From contig NZ_PJJS01000047.1 in the NCBI RefSeq assembly GCF_002929845.1, positions 51,640-115,639 of the forward strand: DNA of 64,000 bases, written 5' to 3'. The stretch comes from Cryobacterium sp. M96 (GTDB taxonomy: Bacteria; Actinomycetota; Actinomycetes; Actinomycetales; Microbacteriaceae). Within the stretch, counting starts at the first letter, position 1. Every line of letters starts with the position of its first letter. The translations under genes and the position numbers were made by a program. Shown here piece after piece: positions 50,653 through 58,708 of the stretch. The notes under the pieces are model-generated. The model was given only the letters and a program-made list of their open reading frames with translations. It ran no database searches and was not told the origin of the DNA.

Positions 50653-52157
50653 CCCCGAATTCTCCCCGCGAGCCGGGAGCTCGCCGGCGACGCGCGCCGT
50701 GGACCCTGCGCCGGCGGCTGGTGCTCGCCGTCGTCGGCCTCCTCGCCCTGGTCAGTATTGGTATCGGGATGGTCAGCGTCGCCATTCTCCGTGCCTCCCT
50801 GATCGACGGCCTCGACCAGCAGCTGCAAAGCGCGTCGGACCGGTCAGGCGCCGTGATCGACGTGCGCCGGGATGCGGACGACGAGGGCGGCAACGGGGCA
50901 CTCTTCACACCGACGGCGCAGATGATTCTGTCCGGTCCGGCCCAGCAGCCTGGAACGCTGGCCCTGGTCTACGACGGCTCGACCGTCACGGCCGGCTACA
51001 CGGAGGAGGAGAGCGGCGAGATCGCCAAGCTGACCGGTGAGCAGGTGCAGTTGCTGGCCGAACAGATGCGGGAATCGACCGCGGTGACGGTGCATCTCGG
51101 CGAAGACGCCGGCAGCTACCGGGTCAGGGCCGACACGACCCGCAACGGCACCCTTTACCTGGTGGGCCTGCCGCTCTCCGGGGTGCAGAACACGGTCACC
51201 CAGTTGGGCATCATCATTGCGGTGGTCTCCCTGGTCGGCATCCTCATCGTCGCGATTCTGGCCACCTGGATCGTGCGGCTCGCCCTGCGCCCGTTGGTGC
51301 GCGTGACCGAGACGGCGGCGCGGGTGTCCGAGCTCCCCCTGGACCGTGGGGAGGTCTCGCTCGTCGACCGGGTACCGGCCGCCGACACCGACCCCCGCAC
51401 CGAGGTCGGCCGGGTGGGATCGGCGCTGAACCGCATGCTCGACCACGTGGACGTGGCGCTCGAAACACGTCAGGCCAGTGAGCGCAAGGTGCGCCAGTTC
51501 GTCGCCGACGCCAGCCACGAGCTGCGCACGCCGCTGGCGTCGATCCGCGGCTACGCCGAACTCACCCGCCGCTCCGACCAGGAACTGCCGCCGGACGCGC
51601 TGCATTCCCTGGGGCGGATCGAGTCGGAATCGGTGCGGATGACCGGCCTGGTCGAAGACCTGCTGCTCCTCGCCCGTCTCGACGAAGGCCGGGAGCTGGT
51701 CAGCAGCCCGGTCGACCTGACCAGCCTGATCGTGGACGTCGTCAGCGACGCCCACGCCGCCGGCCCGGGACGGGTGCTGGGCCTGGAGCTGCCCGACGAG
51801 CCGGTGGAAATCGTCGGTGATGCCGCGCGGCTGCACCAGGTGTTCGCCAACCTGCTCGCCAACGCGCGTATCCACACGCCCCCCGAGACCACGGTCGACG
51901 TGGCCCTCGCGCGCCAGAACGACCGCGTTATCCTGACAGTGACGGATGACGGCCCCGGCATTTCCGAGAACCTCCGGGCCACACTGTTCGAGCGTTTCAC
52001 CCGCGGCGACAGCACGCGCTACCGGGGAACGGGCAGCACGGGCCTCGGCCTGGCCATCGCCCACGCGGTCGTGGCCGCGCACCAGGGCGAGATCGAGGTC
52101 GAGAGCCGCCCCGGTTTCACGTGCTTCCTCGTCTCCCTCCCCGTCGCGCTCGCCTGA
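50649..52157 (+). CDS. Sensor histidine kinase
   Basis: A 502-residue membrane kinase. It has a first helix at about 27-50 ([20 protein letters not shown]), an extracytoplasmic sensor loop, a second helix at about 185-210 ([20 protein letters not shown]) and a HAMP region. The H-box is [20 protein letters not shown] (His near residue 285), followed by an ATPase with [16 protein letters not shown] (N box), TDDGPGISE (G1) and [16 protein letters not shown] (G2). It forms a coupled pair with the response regulator. The signal sensed is unknown; the ABC and ribosomal genes downstream are not obvious targets. Confidence 0.93.
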   Translation: MTPNSPREPGARRRRAPWTLRRRLVLAVVGLLALVSIGIGMVSVAILRASLIDGLDQQLQSASDRSGAVIDVRRDADDEGGNGALFTPTAQMILSGPAQQPGTLALVYDGSTVTAGYTEEESGEIAKLTGEQVQLLAEQMRESTAVTVHLGEDAGSYRVRADTTRNGTLYLVGLPLSGVQNTVTQLGIIIAVVSLVGILIVAILATWIVRLALRPLVRVTETAARVSELPLDRGEVSLVDRVPAADTDPRTEVGRVGSALNRMLDHVDVALETRQASERKVRQFVADASHELRTPLASIRGYAELTRRSDQELPPDALHSLGRIESESVRMTGLVEDLLLLARLDEGRELVSSPVDLTSLIVDVVSDAHAAGPGRVLGLELPDEPVEIVGDAARLHQVFANLLANARIHTPPETTVDVALARQNDRVILTVTDDGPGISENLRATLFERFTRGDSTRYRGTGSTGLGLAIAHAVVAAHQGEIEVESRPGFTCFLVSLPVALA

Positions 52158-52194
52158 TCCCGTCCCGTGCCGGTGCGTGGTCTGCCCGGTTCGC

Positions 52195-52283
52195 CATGCG
52201 AATTCGACGGAGATTTTGCTCCAGAACAAGGTTTTGAACCCGAAACCGGCCATTTCGGGCAAAATCTCCGTCGAATTGGTTCA
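52195..52283 (+). repeat. 89-bp inverted-arm intergenic element, copy 5
   Basis: Arms GCGAATTCGACGGAGATTTT and AAAATCTCCGTCGAATTGG; the outermost left bases (CCAT in place of CGAA) have drifted. The unique centre pairs CCCGAAA with TTTCGGG. It lies 38 bases after the histidine kinase stop. Confidence 0.85.
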
Positions 52284-52439
52284 GGGTCGGGTTCAGGAGT
52301 CGCAGGCGGGCAGCGGGCAGCAGGCAGCGGGAGGCGGGTTCGGGGATGCAGTGAACGGATACCGATTTGCACCGGCCTCCACCATCCCGTATCGTGGGCG
52401 AAAGCCAAAGACCGCCGGTTATTGCCGTGTAGAAATGCA

Positions 52440-52546
52440 CTGGCAATCGAAGGTTCATTCACGTGAACGGCCCGCGCAGGATTCGAAGTCAGACTGCATT
52501 CACTGGAATGCGTTCCCAGCTCCGGCGCCTGCGCCGGAGCTTTTTT
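52440..52546 (+). promoter_or_regulatory. rplJ leader with intrinsic terminator (L10 leader)
   Basis: A strong terminator AGCTCCGGCG-CCTG-CGCCGGAGCT followed by six T (52518-52546) sits 48 bases before rplJ. Upstream, GAATGCG and neighbouring bases could form alternative pairings. In many bacteria the L10 protein or L10-L12 complex binds a leader here and represses rplJ-rplL. This terminator is most simply an attenuator within that leader. The remaining sequence 52284-52439 shows no gene. Confidence 0.6.
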
Positions 52547-52593
52547 CATGTCTGCTCCCCGGGCTACCGGCACATGAAACCAAGAGGAGCGCC

Positions 52594-53109
52594 ATGGCGA
52601 ACAAGGAAGCAACGGTCGCCGAGCTTACGGAGAAATTCCAGAGCTCGACCGCCGTTCTGCTCACCGAGTACCGCGGTCTCACTGTTGCGCAGCTCAAGTC
52701 GCTGCGCGTTTCCATCAGTGCGGACGCCACGTACGCCGTGGTGAAGAACACGCTGACCAAGATTGCGGCGAACAACGCCGGCATCACGTCGTTTGACGAC
52801 GAGCTTGTCGGTCCGTCCGCAATCGCATTCGTTCACGGAGACCCTGTCGCCGTTGCGAAGACCCTGCGTGCCTTCACCAAGGCAAACCCTCTCCTGGTAG
52901 TGAAGGGTGGTTACTTCGACGGTAACCCGCTCACCGCCGCAGAGGTAGGCAAGCTCGCCGACCTCGAGTCCCGCGAAGTGCTGCTGGCCAAGCTGGCCGG
53001 CGCATTCAAGGCCTCGCTGTTCGGAGCCGCATATCTGTTCAACGCACCGCTGTCGAAGGCTGTTCGCACCATCGACGCGCTGCGTGAGAAGCAGGAGTCC
53101 GCGAACTAG
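52594..53109 (+). CDS. rplJ: 50S ribosomal protein L10
   Basis: A 171-residue L10: [54 protein letters not shown] and a helical C terminus ([17 protein letters not shown]) that holds L7/L12 dimers. ATG 52594 follows AAGAGGAG. The rplJ-rplL pair lies 19 kb from rplK-rplA, so it needs its own promoter, probably in the leader region. Confidence 0.97.
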   Translation: MANKEATVAELTEKFQSSTAVLLTEYRGLTVAQLKSLRVSISADATYAVVKNTLTKIAANNAGITSFDDELVGPSAIAFVHGDPVAVAKTLRAFTKANPLLVVKGGYFDGNPLTAAEVGKLADLESREVLLAKLAGAFKASLFGAAYLFNAPLSKAVRTIDALREKQESAN

Positions 53110-53161
53110 GCATCTGCCTGGCATCGCGGTGAGTAACTAAGAAACTATAGGGAGAAAAATC

Positions 53162-53545
53162 ATGGCAAAGCTTTCCACCGAGGAATTGCTCGAACAGTTC
53201 AAGGGCCTCACCCTCATCGAACTCTCCGAGTTCGTCAAGGCGTTCGAGGAGACCTTCGAGGTCACCGCCGCTGCACCGGTCGCCGCTGCCGGCGCTGCCG
53301 GTCCCGCCGCCCCCGTTGAAGAGGTCGAAGAGCAGTCCGCTTTCGACGTCATCCTCGAGGCTGTCGGCGACAAGAAGATCCAGGTCATCAAGGTTGTGCG
53401 CGAGCTCACCAGCCTGGGCCTCGGCGAGGCCAAGGCCGTCGTCGATGGCGCGCCGAAGGCCGTCCTCGAAGGCGTTTCCAAGGAAGCCGCTGAAAAGGGC
53501 AAGGCTGCTCTCGAAGCTGCCGGCGCCACCGCAGTCCTCAAGTAG
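53162..53545 (+). CDS. rplL: 50S ribosomal protein L7/L12
   Basis: A 127-residue L7/L12 with the N-terminal dimer domain ([20 protein letters not shown]), an Ala-rich hinge ([20 protein letters not shown]) and the C-terminal factor-binding domain ([40 protein letters not shown]). It recruits translation GTPases. It is 52 bases after rplJ with a GGGAG site. A terminator follows at 53612. Confidence 0.97.
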   Translation: MAKLSTEELLEQFKGLTLIELSEFVKAFEETFEVTAAAPVAAAGAAGPAAPVEEVEEQSAFDVILEAVGDKKIQVIKVVRELTSLGLGEAKAVVDGAPKAVLEGVSKEAAEKGKAALEAAGATAVLK

Positions 53546-53611
53546 TCGGGGCCCCGCGAGGGGTTCTCTGCTTCTCGTAGAGGCGTGACGGCGCAAGCCG
53601 TCCACACAGAG

Positions 53612-53650
53612 AAGGCGTCGCATCCATCGGATGCGGCGCCTTCTGTCGTT
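53612..53650 (+). terminator. Terminator of the rplJ-rplL operon
   Basis: GGCGTCGCATCC (53614-53625) pairs with GGATGCGGCGCC (53629-53640) with a 3-base loop and one G-T pair, followed by TTCTGTCGTT. Confidence 0.75.
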
Positions 53651-53681
53651 ATGCCCGTTCCGTCAGGCCCGACGCACGGTG

Positions 53682-54716
53682 TCAGCCCCCGTGGGTGAGC
53701 CGTGGGCCGCTGGTGCTCGAGCGGATGACCAGGTTCGTGGGCAGCCGGGTCAGGTGATCCTCGTCGCCGTGCTGAGTGGGGTTCTCCAATTCCGTCAGGA
53801 GGGCCTGCACCGCGAGCCGGCCCTGTGTGCGCGGGTGCTGCTCAAGGGTGGTCAGACGGAACATATCGGCATACGGATGTCCGTCGATCCCGATCACGGA
53901 CAAGTCGGCCGGCACCTGGATGCCCAGTTCCCTGGCGGCGACGATCAAACCGATCGCGATCTCGTCGCTCGCGGCGAAGACCGCGGTGGGGCGGGTGCGC
54001 GGGTCGCCGAACACGGCGAGGCCCACCTCGTAGCCGCCCGGCATCGTGAACTCGCAGGCGTAGAACAGGCCCGAGCGTTCGGTGGGCAGGCCGGCGGCGC
54101 TCATGGCGGCGTAGAAACCGGTGAGCCGGTTGCTGTGCACCTGGAAGTCCATCTCGTCTTCTTTGCTGCCGCCGATGTGCACGATGTCCGTGTGCCCCAG
54201 GCTGAGCAGGTGCTCGGTGGCGAGCCGGGCCGCGGCAACGTCGTCGATGGCGATCGTGTCCACGCCGCGGATGGGTCCGCCGATTCCGACCAGCGGGCGG
54301 CCCAGACGGTGCAGCAGGGTGACCTCCTCATCGCTGAGCGCCACACCGACCGAGATCACTCCGTCGAAGCGTTTGCGCGCGAGGAAGTACTCGAAGACCC
54401 TCTCTCGTTCGGGTGAGGGTGCCGGCAGGTTGTAGAGGGTCATGTCGTACCCCTTGTCCAGCAGCGCCTGTTCCATGCTCTCCAGAACCTCGGAGAAAAA
54501 CCAGCGGCTGATGAACGGGATGATCACGCCGATGCTCTTGGTTCGGCCGGTGACGAGGCTGGCCGCGTTGGGTGAAGCGACGTAACCGATCTCCCTGGCT
54601 GCAGCGATGACCTTGATCCGGGTCTGCTCCGACACATAGCCACGACCGCTCAGGGCACGGGAGGCTGTGGCCTTCGCGACGCCGGCGAGGCGTGCGACAT
54701 CCGCAATTGCGCTCAT
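53682..54716 (-). CDS. LacI family transcriptional regulator
   Basis: A 344-residue LacI repressor. The HTH and hinge are intact (MSAIADVARLAGVAKATASR, ALSGRGYVSEQTRIKVIAAA), followed by the sugar-binding core (SIGVIIPFISRWFFSEVLES, GIGGPIRGVDTIAIDDVAA, IDGHPYADMFRLTTLEQHP). ATG at the complement of 54714-54716 is the family start. It faces a sugar ABC importer operon, and both promoters contain GGAACCGGTTCC operators, so it almost certainly represses the importer and itself until a sugar is bound. The inducer is probably an alpha-glucoside-type sugar, inferred from the importer. Confidence 0.92.
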   Translation of the reverse strand: MSAIADVARLAGVAKATASRALSGRGYVSEQTRIKVIAAAREIGYVASPNAASLVTGRTKSIGVIIPFISRWFFSEVLESMEQALLDKGYDMTLYNLPAPSPERERVFEYFLARKRFDGVISVGVALSDEEVTLLHRLGRPLVGIGGPIRGVDTIAIDDVAAARLATEHLLSLGHTDIVHIGGSKEDEMDFQVHSNRLTGFYAAMSAAGLPTERSGLFYACEFTMPGGYEVGLAVFGDPRTRPTAVFAASDEIAIGLIVAARELGIQVPADLSVIGIDGHPYADMFRLTTLEQHPRTQGRLAVQALLTELENPTQHGDEDHLTRLPTNLVIRSSTSGPRLTHGG

Positions 54717-54771
54717 TCCAGCCTCCGCCCTTGGACCCGTTTCCAACACTGTACAGCTCTGGCAGGCCCGC

Positions 54772-54785
54772 TGGAACCGGTTCCA
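54772..54785. promoter_or_regulatory. LacI-type operator, site 1
   Basis: TGGAACCGGTTCCA is a perfect palindrome 55 bases before the LacI start. A weaker version, GGACCCGTTTCC, lies at 54733-54744, closer to that start. Confidence 0.75.
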
Positions 54786-54880
54786 TTATATCCGCCGGAA
54801 TGCGACACGTCCCGCGGGACGAACTTTCGAAGGTGTCGTGGCGGGAGTGCGATCTTTGCCATTCCGTGACAAATCTGGTC

Positions 54881-54928
54881 TTGCGATTCGGCCCGGCGTA
54901 CCGTACCTTGTGGTGTGGAACCGGTTCC
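54881..54928 (+). promoter_or_regulatory. Sugar-importer promoter with LacI-type operator, site 2
   Basis: TTGCGA (54881-54886) and TACCTT (54904-54909), 17 bases apart, form a likely promoter. The palindrome GGAACCGGTTCC (54917-54928) lies just after the predicted start of transcription, a classical repressor position. The two operators are 145 bases apart, so DNA looping is possible. Confidence 0.65.
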
Positions 54929-55029
54929 TTATCTGATCGTTTTCGGCACAGAAGCTGTTCCTGCAGCACCTGGGTGTTTGTCCGGGGATATCCCCGGCGC
55001 ATCTTCATCAAACTCAACGAGGAGGAAAA

Positions 55030-56346
55030 ATGCGGTCATTCCACCGCCGAATCACAGCACCCATTGCCATTGCGGCGATCGCCGGTCTGACCTTGGCCGG
55101 CTGTTCCGGTGGCCCCGGCAGCACGAACACCGACTCCGGAGCTGAAGGCGACGGCGTCGTCTCCGTCTACGGCACCATCGGTGACACCGAGGCCAAGCTC
55201 CTCGAGAAGTCCTGGGCTGCCTGGGAAGAAGAGAACAACATCGACATCCAGTACGAGGCGTCGAAGGAGTTCGAGGCTCAGATCGCCATCCGCGCCCAGG
55301 GTGGCAGTGCTCCCGACATCGCGATCTTCCCGCAGCCCGGACTGATGGCTGACCTTGCCAGCCGCGACTTCCTCAAGCCTGCCCCGAAAGCCGTCGAAGA
55401 CAACGTCGACGAGTTCTGGTCCAAGGACTGGAAGGCCTACGGCACCGTCGGGGACACGTTCTACGGCGCGCCACTGATGGCCAGCGTCAAGGGCTTCATC
55501 TGGTACTCCCCGGCTAAGTTCACCGAGTGGGGTGTCGAAGTTCCCGAGACCTGGGACGAACTCCTCGCCGTGACGAAGACCATCCAGGAGAAGACCGGCA
55601 GCGCCCCGTGGTGCGCCGGATTCGGCTCGGGCGACGCCACCGGCTGGCCGGGCACGGACTGGGTCGAAGACCTCGTCCTGCGTCAGGCCGGAGCGGAGAC
55701 CTACGACAAGTGGGTTGCCAACGAGATCCCGTTCACGGACCCCGCAATCAAGGCCGCCTTCGACTCCGTCGGAGAGATCCTGCTGAACCCTGCCAACGTC
55801 AACGCCACGTTCGGTGATGTCCGCTCGATCAACAGCACCCCGTTCGGTGACGTGGCCACGCCGCTCGCCGCAGGAACCTGCGCGCTGCACCACCAGGCAT
55901 CCTTCTTCGACGGCTTCATCACGGATGCCGGCGGAGAGGTCGGTCCCGACGGTGACGTCTGGGCCTTCATCACCCCGGCCGAAGAGGCCGGCAGCCAGGC
56001 CGTGACCGGTGGTGGCGAGATCGTCGCCGCATTCGCGGATGACGCCGACACCCAGGCCGTTCAGACGTACCTCTCCAGCGACGACTGGGCGAACAGCCGG
56101 GTGAGCCTCGGTGGAGTCATCAGCGCCAACTCGGGTCTTGACCCGGCCAACGCGAAGAGCCCCATCCTGCAGGAAGCCATCAAGATCCTTCAGGACCCGG
56201 AGACCACCTTCCGCTTTGACGCCTCCGACCTGATGCCCGGCTCCGTGGGCGCCGGCACCTTCTGGAAGGGAATGGTCAACTGGATCAACGGAGCCCCGAC
56301 CGACGAGGTTCTCACCAGCATCGAAGCCGGCTGGCCCTCCAGCTAG
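55030..56346 (+). CDS. Sugar ABC transporter substrate-binding lipoprotein
   Basis: A 438-residue extracellular binding protein. A lipoprotein signal (ITAPIAIAAIAGLTLAGCSG; Cys near residue 27) anchors it in the membrane. The mature part has the family 1 pattern (ASKEFEAQIAIRAQGGSAPD, IAIFPQPGLMADLASRDFLK, KGFIWYSPAKFTEWGVEVPE, GSGDATGWPGTDWVEDL) of alpha-glucoside-type (AglE) proteins. A strong GAGGAGG site precedes ATG 55030. A hairpin follows its stop before the permease genes, as is common where the binding protein is needed in excess. Confidence 0.92.
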   Translation: MRSFHRRITAPIAIAAIAGLTLAGCSGGPGSTNTDSGAEGDGVVSVYGTIGDTEAKLLEKSWAAWEEENNIDIQYEASKEFEAQIAIRAQGGSAPDIAIFPQPGLMADLASRDFLKPAPKAVEDNVDEFWSKDWKAYGTVGDTFYGAPLMASVKGFIWYSPAKFTEWGVEVPETWDELLAVTKTIQEKTGSAPWCAGFGSGDATGWPGTDWVEDLVLRQAGAETYDKWVANEIPFTDPAIKAAFDSVGEILLNPANVNATFGDVRSINSTPFGDVATPLAAGTCALHHQASFFDGFITDAGGEVGPDGDVWAFITPAEEAGSQAVTGGGEIVAAFADDADTQAVQTYLSSDDWANSRVSLGGVISANSGLDPANAKSPILQEAIKILQDPETTFRFDASDLMPGSVGAGTFWKGMVNWINGAPTDEVLTSIEAGWPSS

Positions 56347-56384
56347 TTCAATTCGGAACCAACGCATCTAACAGCACCACAACC

Positions 56385-56420
56385 GTGCGGGTCGTCCTCC
56401 TGAAAAGGGGCGACCCGCAC
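56385..56420 (+). terminator. Intercistronic hairpin between binding-protein and permease genes
   Basis: GTGCGGGTCG (56385-56394) and CGACCCGCAC (56411-56420) are perfect 10-base complements with a 16-base loop and no T-run. It probably acts as a partial terminator or stabiliser that lowers permease expression relative to the binding protein. Confidence 0.65.
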
Positions 56421-56501
56421 TCCCCTGCTGGTGTACCGTGGCGGTAGTTTTCCGCCCCACCAGCAAACTGTGAGCCCGCAGTCGTACTCGAGAGGTTTCA
56501 T

Positions 56502-57635
56502 ATGTCGGTGTTCCTTGCCTGGCTGGCTGACTTGCCGCCCCTGGTCCAAGTCCCCATCATCATCCTCGCGTTCGTCGCCCTGGTGGCCGCGATCCTGTTC
56601 GTCGTCGAGATAGCCCCGCGCAAGGGCACCGGCTACACCGTGATCCGTCTCGCCGTCTGCGTCGCCGCCCCGCTGCTCATCCTGCTCGCCGCGGGATCGT
56701 ACTGGTGGGCCATCGCCGCGGCCGCCGTTCTCGGCGGAGTCTTCTTCATCGTCGACTACCGCTCACGCTCCGGCGCCGGCTACCTCTTCCAGCTCTTCGG
56801 CTTCCTCGCTCCGGCCATCCTGCTCCTCATCGTCGGACTCATCATCCCGACCATCCAGACCACGGTGCAGGCGTTCATGAACTCCCGCGGAACCGAGTTC
56901 ATCGGCCTCGACAACTTCGTCTGGGTGTTCACCCAGCCGGAGGCCATCCGCACGGTGCTCAACACGATCGTCTGGGTGCTCATCACTCCGCTCGTGTCTA
57001 CGATCGCCGGCCTGGCCTATGCGGTCTTCATCGACAAGAGCCGCGGCGAGAAGTACTTCAAGATCATGGTCTTCATGCCCATGGCAATCTCTTTCGTCGG
57101 GGCGTCCATCATCTGGCGCTTCGTCTACACGGCCCGGCCGGCCGACCAGAACCAGATCGGCCTGCTCAACCAGGTTGTGGTGTGGTTCGGCGGCCAGCCC
57201 GTCGACTTCCTCGCCAACGCACCCTGGAACACGGTCTTCCTGATCGTCGTGCTGATCTGGGTGCAGACCGGATTCGCCATGGTCGTGCTCTCCGCCGCCA
57301 TCAAGGGCGTGCCTGCCGAGCAGATGGAGGCCGCCGAACTCGACGGCACCAACGCCTGGCAGAAGTTCACCAACGTCACGGTGCCCGGCATCCGCGGCGC
57401 CCTCGTCGTCGTGTTGACGACGATCTCCATCGCCTCCCTCAAGGTCTTCGACATCGTCCGGACCATGACCGCAGGCGCCAACGACACCAGCGTCATCGCG
57501 AACGAGATGTACACGCAGTTCAAGAACTTCGAGCAGGGCCGGTCCGCCGCCTTCGCCGTGATCCTGTTCCTGCTCGTGCTCCCGATCGTCGTCTACAACG
57601 CCCGCCAGATTCAGAAGCAGAGGGAAATCCGATGA
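56502..57635 (+). CDS. Sugar ABC transporter permease (AglF type)
   Basis: A 377-residue permease. Two or three extra N-terminal helices (about 1-85) precede the MalF/AglF-like core. The binding-protein-dependent transport loop is EQMEAAELDGTNAWQKFTNV (EAA motif), followed by TVPGIRGALVVVLTTISIAS and VIANEMYTQFKNFEQGRSAA. ATG 56502 begins SVFLAWLADLPPLVQVPI. Its stop overlaps the next permease ATG (ATGA). No ATPase gene is in the operon, so it must share a MsiK-type ATPase encoded elsewhere, as is usual in actinomycetes. Confidence 0.92.
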   Translation: MSVFLAWLADLPPLVQVPIIILAFVALVAAILFVVEIAPRKGTGYTVIRLAVCVAAPLLILLAAGSYWWAIAAAAVLGGVFFIVDYRSRSGAGYLFQLFGFLAPAILLLIVGLIIPTIQTTVQAFMNSRGTEFIGLDNFVWVFTQPEAIRTVLNTIVWVLITPLVSTIAGLAYAVFIDKSRGEKYFKIMVFMPMAISFVGASIIWRFVYTARPADQNQIGLLNQVVVWFGGQPVDFLANAPWNTVFLIVVLIWVQTGFAMVVLSAAIKGVPAEQMEAAELDGTNAWQKFTNVTVPGIRGALVVVLTTISIASLKVFDIVRTMTAGANDTSVIANEMYTQFKNFEQGRSAAFAVILFLLVLPIVVYNARQIQKQREIR

Positions 57636-58606
57636 GCGCGATTCTTCCGGTTGAGCTCCCCGTCGACAAGAACACCAAGAGCCAAACTCGCCGAGGCGAG
57701 CGCCGTCAGGAGTTCGCGGCGGCCAAGCGCACCAAGAAGCGGTTGACCAGCCGAGGCGCCACGATCGCGGCGCTCGTGATCGCCGTGCTCTGGACCGTTC
57801 CGACCTTCGGGCTCTTCGTCTCCTCCTTCCGCCCGGCGCAGGAAGTACGCACCACCGGCTGGTGGACGCTCTTCTCGAACTGGGGTCTGACCATCGACAA
57901 CTACAGCGATGTGCTCCAGGCCGGCAACAGTCAGCTGAATCTGGCCGGTGCGTTCATCAACTCGATCGCGATCACCCTGCCGGCCACACTGCTGCCGCTG
58001 ATCATCGCCAGCCTCGCGGCCTACGCATTCGCCTGGATCGACTTCCGCGGCAAGAACGTGCTGTTCATCGCGGTTTTCGCGCTGCAGATCGTTCCGCTGC
58101 AGATGGCCCTCGTGCCGCTCTTGCAGTTCTTCTCGCGGGGTGAGGTCTTCGGCTTCCCGGTGGTCTCCTCGATCAGCGACGCCGGCGGCTACTCGCAGGT
58201 GTGGATCGCGCACACGATGTTCGCCCTGCCGCTCGCCATCTACCTGCTGCACAACTTCGTGTCGGAGATTCCCGCCGACGTCATCGAGGCGGCGCGGGTC
58301 GACGGCGCCGGTCACGGGCAGATCTTCTTCCGCATCGTGCTGCCGCTGACCATGCCGGCGATCGCATCCTTCGCCATCTTCCAGTTCCTCTGGGTCTGGA
58401 ACGACCTGCTCGTGGCGCTGATCTTCGCCGACGGTGCGGTGGCGCCGATGACCAAGCTGCTGGCCGAGATCACCGGTACCCGCGGCCAGGACTGGCACCT
58501 GCTCACGGCCGGCGCGTTCATCTCGATCCTGGTTCCGCTGATCGTGTTCTTCTCCCTGCAGCGCTACTTCGTGCGCGGCCTGCTGGCCGGTTCGACGAAG
58601 GGCTAG
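57632..58606 (+). CDS. Sugar ABC transporter permease (AglG/MalG type)
   Basis: A 324-residue permease. A basic cytoplasmic N terminus (QTRRGERRQEFAAAKRTKKR) leads to six helices. The EAA loop reads IPADVIEAARVDGAGHGQIF, followed by PLTMPAIASFAIFQFLWVWN, typical of the MalG/AglG group. It pairs with the AglF-like permease, translationally coupled by ATGA. A strong terminator follows its stop. Confidence 0.93.
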   Translation: MSAILPVELPVDKNTKSQTRRGERRQEFAAAKRTKKRLTSRGATIAALVIAVLWTVPTFGLFVSSFRPAQEVRTTGWWTLFSNWGLTIDNYSDVLQAGNSQLNLAGAFINSIAITLPATLLPLIIASLAAYAFAWIDFRGKNVLFIAVFALQIVPLQMALVPLLQFFSRGEVFGFPVVSSISDAGGYSQVWIAHTMFALPLAIYLLHNFVSEIPADVIEAARVDGAGHGQIFFRIVLPLTMPAIASFAIFQFLWVWNDLLVALIFADGAVAPMTKLLAEITGTRGQDWHLLTAGAFISILVPLIVFFSLQRYFVRGLLAGSTKG

Positions 58607-58620
58607 CCGCATCAGCGACT

Positions 58621-58680
58621 GTGCCCGTTCCGCCGCTGGCGCCCACCCGGGCCGCCGGTGTTCGGAACGGGCACATTTGT
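58621..58680 (+). terminator. Terminator of the sugar-importer operon
   Basis: GTGCCCGTTCCG (58621-58632) and CGGAACGGGCAC (58663-58674) are perfect 12-base complements, followed by ATTTGTGT. It starts 14 bases after the permease stop. Confidence 0.75.
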
Positions 58681-58708
58681 GTGCCGCGCGGGAGTTTAGA
58701 GTGAATTC

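Noticed and set aside
53682..58606. Expectation of an ATPase gene in the sugar-importer operon.
   Set aside because: None is present; the exporter at 58709 carries its own fused membrane domain and follows a terminator, so it is not the importer ATPase.
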